This document shows positions 41,051-49,423 of a stretch of DNA of 64,000 nt, piece by piece. The notes under the pieces were generated by a model, which saw only the letters and a list, made by a program, of their open reading frames with translations, did no database searches and was not told the origin of the DNA. The DNA is from Chryseobacterium sp. ON_d1 (lineage in GTDB: Bacteria > Bacteroidota > Bacteroidia > Flavobacteriales > Weeksellaceae). A program made the position numbers and the translations under genes. Each line of letters starts with the position of its first letter. The stretch's first letter is position 1. The stretch covers positions 628,500-692,499 of the forward strand of contig NZ_BJTC01000001.1 in NCBI RefSeq assembly GCF_006829085.1, given 5' to 3'.

Positions 41051-41494
41051 TTTATTCTTAATGATTTATTTCATTAAAATTATAGCCAAAGGATATTTTG
41101 GGAGGTGAAACATCCATCAAAACCAGAAAATATCCCTGAAATCAGGTTAATCAAGTATGAATTGAATGTTAAAGTTGTGTTAAAATTAAATTAATAGTTA
41201 AAAATAATTAGATAAAACAGCTTAACGTTAAAAATACGATAAGGTATTTGCTGTATTATTAAAATTTTGAATAAAACATATCCTGAATTCATTTTTACAG
41301 GGAATCATATGATCTTAAGGTTTTGTTTTTCTTTAAATTAAATATCTTATTTTTTATGATAAGGTAGTATGCTTTTTGTTATTTTTAGGGCTTTATGGAA
41401 AGTTTTAAATGAAAAAATAGATCGAACAGACCAGGGAAATGTTTCGTATATTGATTCTTTCCATTATTTTAGAAATGTTGAATTAACATTTATA
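41051..41494 (+). other. AT-rich upstream region of the GH127-GH67 block
   Basis: This stretch has no supported gene. The frame of the GH127 gene is open from 41369 but has no protein-like signal there. It contains four GTTAAA copies (41168, 41179, 41197, 41227), one within the palindrome TTAACGTTAA (41222-41231). No exact TAnnTTTG box or AAGTGT operator was found. It should hold the promoter for the block starting at 41495, possibly recognised by the AraC-type regulator at 52336. Confidence 0.4.
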
Positions 41495-43870
41495 ATGGCC
41501 CCGAAACTTTCAGTTTTTTTATTGTGTTTTGCTGCATTTACTTCAGCGCAGGTGAAGGAGAAAATTCATTATTTTCCTTTAGGAACTGTTAAGCTGTCAG
41601 AGAGTGTTTTCAATAAAGCCATGATGGCAGACCGTCAATATCTCATGGCTTTGGAGCCGGATAGGTTGCTGGCTCCTTACCTTAAAGAAGCGGGGCTGAA
41701 ACCAAAGGCTGATAATTATCCTAATTGGGAAAATACCGGTTTGGACGGCCACATAGGAGGACATTATATTTCCGCATTATCCCTGATGTATGCTTCGACA
41801 GGGGATTCTGCAATAAAACAGAGAATTGATTATATGATCAGTGAGCTGGAACGTTGCCAGAAAGCCTCTCCGGACGGATATATTTCAGGAATTCCCGACG
41901 GAAAAAAGATCTGGAAAGAAATAAAACAGGGAAATATACGCGCTTCAGGCTTCGGCTTGAACGACCGGTGGGTACCTTTATATAATATTCACAAACTGTA
42001 CTCAGGATTGCGTGATGCCTATTGGTATGCAAAAAGTGAAAAAGCAAAGACAATGCTGATCAGACTCACAGATTGGATGATGAATGAAGTGTCGGATCTT
42101 TCTGATGAACAGATACAGGATATGCTGCGCAGTGAACATGGAGGACTCAACGAAGTTTTTGCAGATGTTTACGATATCACTCATGACCAGAAATATCTGA
42201 AACTGGCCCATCGCTTTTCTCATCAGGCTATCCTTAACCCTCTTTTAGCAGGAGAAGATAAGCTTACAGGCCTTCATGCCAATACACAGATTCCAAAAGT
42301 AATCGGCTACAAGCGCATTGCTGATCTTGAAAACAATGCCTCCTGGAGTAATGCCGCTGATTTTTTCTGGCATAATATTACCGAGAAAAGATCGTCTGTT
42401 ATTGGCGGAAACAGTGTCAGTGAGCATTTTAATCCTGTCAATGATTTCAGCAGTATGATAAAAAGTATTGAAGGCCCCGAAACCTGCAATACCTATAATA
42501 TGCTGAAGCTGACCAAAGAGCTTTATGCAACACTACCCGAATCTTACTACATAGATTATTACGAAAAAGCATTATACAATCATATCCTTTCCACAGAAAA
42601 TCATGATCAGGGAGGTTTTGTCTACTTTACGCCAATGCGTCCCGGACACTACCGTGTGTATTCACAGCCTCAGACCAGTTTTTGGTGCTGTGTAGGATCC
42701 GGAATGGAAAACCATGCCAAATATGGGGAAATGATTTATGCCCGGTCAGATAAGGATTTATATGTGAACCTGTTTATCCCTTCCACACTGACATGGAAAC
42801 AGCAGAAAGTAGTGCTCCGACAGGTCAATAATTTCCCGGAAGCTCCTGAAACAACATTGATTTTTGATGCTGCAGGAAAGTCAGAATTTGATTTAAAACT
42901 GAGATGTCCGGAATGGACGACACCTTCGGAAGTAAAAATTCTGGTCAACGGAAAACAGGAAAAAGTACAGCGTGGTTCCGATGGCTATTTTACCCTGACT
43001 AAAAAATGGAAAAAAGGAGATGTTGTGAAAATGACCCTGCCGATGCATCTTTCTGCAGAACAACTTCCTGACCATTCCAATTATTATGCATTTAAATACG
43101 GACCTGTGGTGCTTGCCGCAAAATACGGTACCGAAAACCAACAGGGACTTCTTGCGGACGATAGCAGAGGCGGCCATATTGCTCACGGTCCGCAAATCCC
43201 TTTAAACGAAATTCCCGTTATCCTTGGAAGCCCTTCCGAGGTGGTCAGCCATGTTACGCCTTTGAACAATAAACCGCTCAACTTTGCCGTTAAGGGTCTT
43301 TATCCGTCTGAAAAATTCGGGGAAGGACTAAATCTTGTGCCGTTTTACAATATTCAGGCAGAAAGATATATTCTGTACTGGCCTCAGGCTGACAAAAACG
43401 AAATAGAAAATACATTGAAGCAGAAGGCAAAAGAAGAAACGGAAACCAGAAAGCTGGACATGATCACCGCAGATAAGATCCAGTTAGGTGAACAGCAGCC
43501 GGAATCAGATCATTTTATAGAAAGCAAAGACTCTGGCACAGGATATATGGAAGACAGACATTTCCGTGATGCCAAAGGCTGGTTCAGTTACCAGATGAAA
43601 AATAACGGAAAAAATGCTTCATACCTTTACCTGCTTTATTTTGATGCGAATGCCAACCGCACGCTGAATATTGAGATCAACGGAAAAAAAATCATGGCTC
43701 AAAATCTGGAAGGAAAGTCCGGAAGTTTACCCCAATATCTGATTGTTCCGATTCCGGATTCAGAAAAGAATGAAGAAAATCTTAGTGTAAAATTCCTTGC
43801 AGATGAAAAACTCATGACTGCTAAAGTCATTGAAGTCCGTTTACTGACAGAAAATTACGAAAAGAAATAA
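41495..43870 (+). CDS. GH127 beta-L-arabinofuranosidase, secreted
   Basis: I start at 41495 because MAPKLSVFLLCFAAFTSAQ is a signal peptide, while the 42 codons upstream look non-coding; this gives 791 residues. The zinc-thiolate site of the Bifidobacterium HypBA1 type is visible: E329 and C331 in GPETCNTY and the pair C398-C399 in FWCCVGSG, one being the cysteine nucleophile. The all-alpha barrel runs to about 430 and beta-domains follow, including a terminal domain near 680-790. The family removes beta-L-arabinofuranose, known from hydroxyproline-rich plant glycoproteins, but some members act on other glycans. Confidence 0.9.
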   Translation: MAPKLSVFLLCFAAFTSAQVKEKIHYFPLGTVKLSESVFNKAMMADRQYLMALEPDRLLAPYLKEAGLKPKADNYPNWENTGLDGHIGGHYISALSLMYASTGDSAIKQRIDYMISELERCQKASPDGYISGIPDGKKIWKEIKQGNIRASGFGLNDRWVPLYNIHKLYSGLRDAYWYAKSEKAKTMLIRLTDWMMNEVSDLSDEQIQDMLRSEHGGLNEVFADVYDITHDQKYLKLAHRFSHQAILNPLLAGEDKLTGLHANTQIPKVIGYKRIADLENNASWSNAADFFWHNITEKRSSVIGGNSVSEHFNPVNDFSSMIKSIEGPETCNTYNMLKLTKELYATLPESYYIDYYEKALYNHILSTENHDQGGFVYFTPMRPGHYRVYSQPQTSFWCCVGSGMENHAKYGEMIYARSDKDLYVNLFIPSTLTWKQQKVVLRQVNNFPEAPETTLIFDAAGKSEFDLKLRCPEWTTPSEVKILVNGKQEKVQRGSDGYFTLTKKWKKGDVVKMTLPMHLSAEQLPDHSNYYAFKYGPVVLAAKYGTENQQGLLADDSRGGHIAHGPQIPLNEIPVILGSPSEVVSHVTPLNNKPLNFAVKGLYPSEKFGEGLNLVPFYNIQAERYILYWPQADKNEIENTLKQKAKEETETRKLDMITADKIQLGEQQPESDHFIESKDSGTGYMEDRHFRDAKGWFSYQMKNNGKNASYLYLLYFDANANRTLNIEINGKKIMAQNLEGKSGSLPQYLIVPIPDSEKNEENLSVKFLADEKLMTAKVIEVRLLTENYEKK

Positions 43871-43902
43871 AGCTGAACCAACATTAAAAACAGATTTTTT
43901 CC

Positions 43903-45807
43903 ATGAAGAACAGAACTCTATATTTATTATTTTTTCTTGCAGCTATTTGCAGTTTTCATGCAAAGGTAAGGCTTCCCGCATTGGTTTCAGACGGAATGAT
44001 CCTTCAGAGAAATCAGGATCTTAAAATCTGGGGATATGCAGATGCAGGAGAAAAAATTACAATTAAGTTTATCAATAAAACGTATAGTGCCACAGCAGAC
44101 CAAAGTGGAAACTGGGCTCTTATGCTTCCAAAGCTTAATGCCGGAGGCCCATATACCATGATGATTAATGAGATCACCCTTAAAGATATTCTTATTGGTG
44201 ATGTGTGGGTAGCTTCAGGACAATCCAATATGGAACTTCCGATGCGCAGGCTGACACCTCTGTATGGAGATGAAATTAAAAAGGCGAATAATCAGAATAT
44301 AAGATTCTTCACCGTTCCGCAGAAATACAATTTTAAAGCTCCGCAAAATGATCTTGACGGCGGGAAATGGGAAAGTACAAATCCTCAGACAATACTTGAT
44401 TTTTCCGGGGTTGCCTATTTCTTTGCCAAAGAACTGAATGAAAAAAATAAAGTTCCGGTAGGAATCATTCATACCAGTCTGGGAGGCTCTCCGGTTCAGG
44501 CCTGGATGGATGAAAAATCACTGAAAAAATACCCGGAATACCTGGGTGAAGCAGAAAAATGGAAAAACGATGACCTGATACAATCTACAGAATCCCAGGA
44601 AAGATCATTAAGCAAAGCATGGTATGCAGAGCTGGATCAGAGTGATATTGGGTTCAATCAGCACTGGGAAAAAGATAACGGAAATGATGCAGGATGGAAA
44701 ACCATAATGCTGCCTGGATCATGGGAAGATCAGGAAGGCCCGTTTGACGGTTCGGTATGGTTCCGTAAAGAAATTATCCTGCCCAAGGGAGCAGATCAGA
44801 AAGCAGCATTTTTAAATATGGGAAGGATAAAAGATGCTGATGTTACTTATATTAATGGGATCAAAGTAGGAAATGTAACCTATGAATATCCACCACGCTG
44901 GTACGATATTCCCAAAGGGGTTTTAAAAGAAGGAAAGAACATCATTACGGTAAGAGTCATCAATGGCAGTGGAAAAGGACAGTTTATTGCTGATAAACCA
45001 TATTACTTAGAAATTGACGGACAAAAAACAGACCTTAAAGGGGAGTGGAAATATAAAATAGGAGCAAAAATGGAAAAAATGGCTCCTGGACAGACATTTA
45101 TCCGCTGGAAACCGGTAGGGCTTTACAATGCTATGATTAATCCGCTGATCAATTATAAAATCAAAGGATTTATCTGGTACCAGGGTGAAAGCAATACAGG
45201 AAAGCCAAAAGAATACGGAGATTTATTGTCAACAATGATCTCAGACTGGCGTTCAAAATGGAAAAAGAATGATCTGCCGTTCTTCATTGTACAGCTGGCT
45301 AATTTTATGGAGAAAAAAGATGAGCCGCTTGAAAGCAACTGGGCTGAGCTGAGAGAACAGCAGAGACAGGTTTCTCTTCATATTCCTTACTCTGGCCTTG
45401 CAGTAATTATTGATGTAGGAGAGTGGAATGATATTCATCCGCTCAATAAAAAAACAGTGGGTGACAGGCTTGCTTTACAGGCTCTGAAAATAGGTGAAGG
45501 CAAAAAAATCATAGCTGACGGCCCCGTTTATCAGTCGATGAAGACAGAAGGAAAAACCATTATTCTATCCTTTAAACCCGGAACAGATGATCTGGTACAG
45601 GGAGAACTGAAAGGTTTTGCCATACAGCAGAAAGATGGCAGCTACCAATGGGCCAAAGCAGAAGCAAAAGGAAATAAAGTGATGGTATGGAATGATCAGG
45701 TCACAAGCCCTGTCAATGTACGCTACGACTGGGCAGACAATCCAGACGGCAATCTTAAAAACAAAAGCGGGCTTCCTGCTTCACCTTTTACAACAGAAAA
45801 AAATTAA
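43903..45807 (+). CDS. SASA-type (sialate O-acetylesterase family) carbohydrate esterase, secreted
   Basis: The 634-residue protein has a signal peptide ending FHAKV and the family start LPALVSDGMILQRN...IWGYA. The SGNH nucleophile is S108 in ASGQSNMELP, and D510 and H512 lie in NDIHPLNKK. A beta-sandwich domain (about 245-375, WFRKEIILPKG) is inserted between halves of the esterase, as in other Bacteroidetes members. In this setting deacetylation of acetyl-xylan or methylglucuronate-linked xylose is more likely than sialic acid, because no sialic acid genes are present. It is followed 28 bases later by a GPH symporter. Confidence 0.87.
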   Translation: MKNRTLYLLFFLAAICSFHAKVRLPALVSDGMILQRNQDLKIWGYADAGEKITIKFINKTYSATADQSGNWALMLPKLNAGGPYTMMINEITLKDILIGDVWVASGQSNMELPMRRLTPLYGDEIKKANNQNIRFFTVPQKYNFKAPQNDLDGGKWESTNPQTILDFSGVAYFFAKELNEKNKVPVGIIHTSLGGSPVQAWMDEKSLKKYPEYLGEAEKWKNDDLIQSTESQERSLSKAWYAELDQSDIGFNQHWEKDNGNDAGWKTIMLPGSWEDQEGPFDGSVWFRKEIILPKGADQKAAFLNMGRIKDADVTYINGIKVGNVTYEYPPRWYDIPKGVLKEGKNIITVRVINGSGKGQFIADKPYYLEIDGQKTDLKGEWKYKIGAKMEKMAPGQTFIRWKPVGLYNAMINPLINYKIKGFIWYQGESNTGKPKEYGDLLSTMISDWRSKWKKNDLPFFIVQLANFMEKKDEPLESNWAELREQQRQVSLHIPYSGLAVIIDVGEWNDIHPLNKKTVGDRLALQALKIGEGKKIIADGPVYQSMKTEGKTIILSFKPGTDDLVQGELKGFAIQQKDGSYQWAKAEAKGNKVMVWNDQVTSPVNVRYDWADNPDGNLKNKSGLPASPFTTEKN

Positions 45808-45835
45808 TTTAACATAGAAAACCTTATCAAAATCA

Positions 45836-47281
45836 ATGGATAATCAGCCACAAAAAATATCGGTAATAGAGAAAGTAGGGTATAGCCTGGGAGATCTGGC
45901 GGCCAATCTTGTTTTTCAGACCTTAGTGACCTACCTGACCTATTTTTACACAGATATTTACGGACTCAAAGCAGAAGATGCTTCTGTCATTACCCTTACC
46001 GTAGGTTTAATTGCCGGGTTTGGCTTTAATCCGCTTATCGGAGCGCTGGCAGACCGTACAAGTTCACGATGGGGGAAATTCCGTCCATGGATTCTATTTA
46101 CCGCCGTACCGCTTGGTATTGCAGCACTATTAGCTTTCAGTACGCCTCACTTTTCCTATCAGGGTAAAATGATTTATGCTGCGGTTACCTATTCATTATT
46201 ATTGTTATTATACGCTTCCAATAACCTGCCTTATGCTGCATTGAGTGGCGTTATCACGGGAGATATGGGAGAAAGAAACAGTATTTCTTCATACCGTTTT
46301 GTAGCAGTAATGTTTGCACAATTCTTTGTACAGGTATTTATGCTTCCTATCATTTTATATGTAGGACATGGAGACAAAGCACAGGGAATTGAGACTGTTA
46401 TGACTTGGCTGGCTGTGATCGGATCCATCATGCTTTTGATTACCTTCTTTACCACCAAAGAAAGAATCATTCCCAAACCGGACCAGAAATCAAGTCTGAA
46501 AGAAGATTTAAAAGATTTATTCCAGAACAGACCCTGGATTATTATGCTTACCGTGACCGCATTTATATTTATCACACTGGCCATGAAAGGAGGATCGTAT
46601 GTATACTATTTCAACAACTATGTGGATGAAAATGCACTCAAAAGTTTTATCTCACCCATTACAGCATTTTTTAATTCTGCAGGGATGAATTTCTTCGGAG
46701 AAGACCCGAAATCTGCCGGGTTCGGATTGTTTAATGCAGGAGGAATTGTAATGATGATTGTAGGCATTACTTTTTCTAAAAAGCTGGCAGACAGATTTGG
46801 AAAAAGAGATACTTTTATCGCTTCATTATTCATTTCTACACTGTTTATTCTGTTCTTTATATTTTATCCTCCGAAAGCTGTGGGAATTATGTTCCTGTCC
46901 CAGATTTTACACGGATTCTTTTATGGAATCAGCACACCGCTTTTGTGGGCAATGATTGCTGATGTGGCCGACTATTCGGAATGGAAGAACAATCGCAGGG
47001 CAACAGCTATTATCTTTTCTGCCATGATGGTAGGACTGAAAGTAGGCCTGAGCATTGGAAGCTCTCTGGTAGCTTTAATTATAGGAAAATACGGATACAT
47101 TTCTGTACATGGGAATGAACAGGTTATTCAGCCTGAAACAGTGGCTGCAGGAGCGAAAATGCTCGTGAGCATATTCCCGTCCATACCGTTTTTCATTGCC
47201 TGCGGACTGCTTTTATTTTACAAAATCAACAAAAAAATGGAAGTTCAGATTGAAAAAGATCTGGCTGAAAGAAGAAAATAA
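45836..47281 (+). CDS. GPH-family (MelB/XynB-type) glycoside:cation symporter
   Basis: This 481-residue membrane protein has about 12 hydrophobic segments and the GPH signature GYSLGDLAANLVFQ near the start, ALADRTSSRWGKFRPW after TM2 and ADVADYSEWKNNRRATA in the second half. The family imports glycosides, pentosides and hexuronides with sodium or protons. Placed between an esterase and GH10 xylanase, and two genes before a signal-less GH43, it most likely imports xylose or short xylo-oligosaccharides. The cargo is inferred from context only. Confidence 0.9.
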   Translation: MDNQPQKISVIEKVGYSLGDLAANLVFQTLVTYLTYFYTDIYGLKAEDASVITLTVGLIAGFGFNPLIGALADRTSSRWGKFRPWILFTAVPLGIAALLAFSTPHFSYQGKMIYAAVTYSLLLLLYASNNLPYAALSGVITGDMGERNSISSYRFVAVMFAQFFVQVFMLPIILYVGHGDKAQGIETVMTWLAVIGSIMLLITFFTTKERIIPKPDQKSSLKEDLKDLFQNRPWIIMLTVTAFIFITLAMKGGSYVYYFNNYVDENALKSFISPITAFFNSAGMNFFGEDPKSAGFGLFNAGGIVMMIVGITFSKKLADRFGKRDTFIASLFISTLFILFFIFYPPKAVGIMFLSQILHGFFYGISTPLLWAMIADVADYSEWKNNRRATAIIFSAMMVGLKVGLSIGSSLVALIIGKYGYISVHGNEQVIQPETVAAGAKMLVSIFPSIPFFIACGLLLFYKINKKMEVQIEKDLAERRK

Positions 47282-47290
47282 AAACTCAAT

Positions 47291-48400
47291 ATGAAACGTA
47301 TTTTAATAGGTTTGGCGGCTCTTACCGCTTCCGGACTGTCGGCGCAGAGGTCTGATGGTACTTTAAAAAGAGCATTTCAGGATAAATTCTACATCGGGAC
47401 GGCGATGAATCTTCCCCAGATTGACGGTACAGATAAAAAAGCGGTAGCCATTATCAGAAATCAGTTCAGCTCTATTGTCGCCGAAAACTGTATGAAATCT
47501 ATGTTTCTGCAGCCAACGGAAGGAAAGTTTTTCTTTGATGATGCTGATAAATTTGTTGATTTCGGAATAAAAAACAATATGTTCATCATCGGGCATACTT
47601 TAATCTGGCATTCGCAGCTTCCAAAATGGTTTTTTTCAGATAAAAATGGAAAAGATGTTTCTCCGGAAGTATTGAAACAGCGCATGAAAAGCCATATTAC
47701 AACGGTAGTTTCCCGTTACAAAGGGAAAGTAAAAGGATGGGATGTGGTGAATGAAGCCATTCTTGAAGACGGAACCTACAGAAAAAGTAAATTTTACGAA
47801 ATCCTGGGTGAAGATTTTATTCCTTTGGCATTTCAGTATGCACAGGAAGCTGACCCCAATGCAGAACTATATTACAACGATTATAATGAATGGTATCCTG
47901 AAAAGGTAAAAACAGTCATTGCAATGGTTGAAAAACTTAAATCAAGAGGAATCCGTATTGATGGAGTAGGAATGCAGGCCCATGTCGGAATGGATAACCC
48001 TTCTATCGATGAATATGGAAAAGCAATTCTGGCCTATTCCAATGCGGGAGTTAAAGTTAATATTACGGAACTGGAAATTAGCGCACTGCCTTCTCCATGG
48101 GGCAGTTCTGCCAATGTTTCAGATACCGTTGCCTATCAGAAAGAAGTGAATCCTTACACCAAAGGACTTCCCAGGGAAGTAGAAATGAAGTGGGAAAAGC
48201 GTTACCTTGATTTCTTTGGTTTGTTCTTGCAACATAAAGATAAAATAAGAAGGGTAACCTTATGGGGAGTTACTGATAAACAATCCTGGAAAAATGATTT
48301 CCCGGTAAAAGGAAGAACAGATTACCCGTTACTTTTTGACAGGAAAGACCAGGAGAAACCTGTGGTACAGAAAATAATAAAACTGGCAGAGAAAAATTAA
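47291..48400 (+). CDS. GH10 endo-beta-1,4-xylanase, secreted
   Basis: The compact 369-residue protein has a signal peptide ending GLSAQ and a single GH10 barrel with no carbohydrate-binding module. Acid/base E155 lies in DVVNEAI and nucleophile E260 in NITELEI. HTLIWHSQLPKW and LWGVTDKQSW shape the substrate cleft. It cuts the xylan backbone with retention, and GH10 enzymes leave short decorated products that GH67 accepts. It follows the symporter by 9 bases and precedes GH43 and GH67. Confidence 0.95.
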   Translation: MKRILIGLAALTASGLSAQRSDGTLKRAFQDKFYIGTAMNLPQIDGTDKKAVAIIRNQFSSIVAENCMKSMFLQPTEGKFFFDDADKFVDFGIKNNMFIIGHTLIWHSQLPKWFFSDKNGKDVSPEVLKQRMKSHITTVVSRYKGKVKGWDVVNEAILEDGTYRKSKFYEILGEDFIPLAFQYAQEADPNAELYYNDYNEWYPEKVKTVIAMVEKLKSRGIRIDGVGMQAHVGMDNPSIDEYGKAILAYSNAGVKVNITELEISALPSPWGSSANVSDTVAYQKEVNPYTKGLPREVEMKWEKRYLDFFGLFLQHKDKIRRVTLWGVTDKQSWKNDFPVKGRTDYPLLFDRKDQEKPVVQKIIKLAEKN

Positions 48401-48421
48401 AATCAATAGAATTTTTACTTA

Positions 48422-49396
48422 ATGAAAAAATCAAAATATTTATTCCCGGAAGATTATATGGCAGACCCTTCCGTTCACGTTTTTGAAGATAAAATCTATA
48501 TTTATCCCTCTCACGACCGCGAAAGCGGAATTGAAGAAAACGATAACGGGGATCACTTTGACATGAATGATTACCATGTTTTCTCAATGGATGATGTAGA
48601 CAGAGGAGAAATTAAAGATCATGGCGTAGTCCTTTCGGTAAAAGATATTCCATGGGCGGGAAGACAGCTTTGGGATTGTGATGTAGCCTTTAAAGACGGA
48701 AAGTATTATATGTACTTTCCCCTGAAAGATCAGAATGATATTTTCAGAATCGGTGTTGCTGTGAGCGACAAACCTTACGGTCCTTTCATCCCTGAAAGAC
48801 ATCCGATGATGGGAAGCTACAGTATTGATCCCTGTATTTTTGAAGATAACGGAAAATATTATATATACTTCGGAGGAATATGGGGTGGACAATTGCAGCG
48901 CTATAGAGATAATAAGGCCCTTGAATCTGCGATAATTCCTGAAAATGACCAGCCTGCAATCCATTCAAAGGTAGCTTTGCTAAGCGATGATATGCTTCAA
49001 TTTGCTGAAGCTCCTAAAGACGTTGTCATTATCGATGAAAACGGAAAACCACTGCTTCATGGTGATAAACACCGCTTTTTTGAAGCGTCATGGATGCATC
49101 AGTACAATGGCAAATATTATTTTTCTTATTCTACAGGAGACACCCACCTGATTTGCTATGCAACAGGGGATAATCCTTACGGTCCGTTTACTTTTCAGGG
49201 AGAAATTCTTACTCCGGTGATAGGATGGACAACGCATCACAGCATTGTGGAGTTTAAAGGAAAGTGGTACCTGTTTTTCCATGATTCTGTTCCCAGTGGT
49301 GGTAAAACATGGCTGAGAAGCATGAAAGTCATTGAACTGGAATACGATCATGAAGGGAAAATCAAAACGATTGAAGGTCTGGAAGACCAGTCATAG
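48422..49396 (+). CDS. GH43 glycosidase without signal peptide (probably cytoplasmic)
   Basis: This 324-residue protein is a bare GH43 propeller and, unlike the other five GH43 proteins here, has no signal sequence (MKKSKYLFPEDYMADPS). The catalytic residues are D15, D136 (SIDPCIFEDNG) and probably E221 (FFEASWMHQ). Similar short GH43 enzymes act as intracellular beta-xylosidases or arabinofuranosidases on imported di- and oligosaccharides, which fits the GPH symporter two genes upstream. Its substrate could be xylobiose, arabinoxylobiose or related pieces. It starts 21 bases after GH10. Confidence 0.88.
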   Translation: MKKSKYLFPEDYMADPSVHVFEDKIYIYPSHDRESGIEENDNGDHFDMNDYHVFSMDDVDRGEIKDHGVVLSVKDIPWAGRQLWDCDVAFKDGKYYMYFPLKDQNDIFRIGVAVSDKPYGPFIPERHPMMGSYSIDPCIFEDNGKYYIYFGGIWGGQLQRYRDNKALESAIIPENDQPAIHSKVALLSDDMLQFAEAPKDVVIIDENGKPLLHGDKHRFFEASWMHQYNGKYYFSYSTGDTHLICYATGDNPYGPFTFQGEILTPVIGWTTHHSIVEFKGKWYLFFHDSVPSGGKTWLRSMKVIELEYDHEGKIKTIEGLEDQS

Positions 49397-49423
49397 TCAT
49401 CTGTAATAATTTAAAATTTTTCA

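Noticed and set aside
41369..41494. N-terminal extension of the GH127 protein
   Set aside because: The extra 42 residues have no signal character, and a clean signal peptide starts at 41495.
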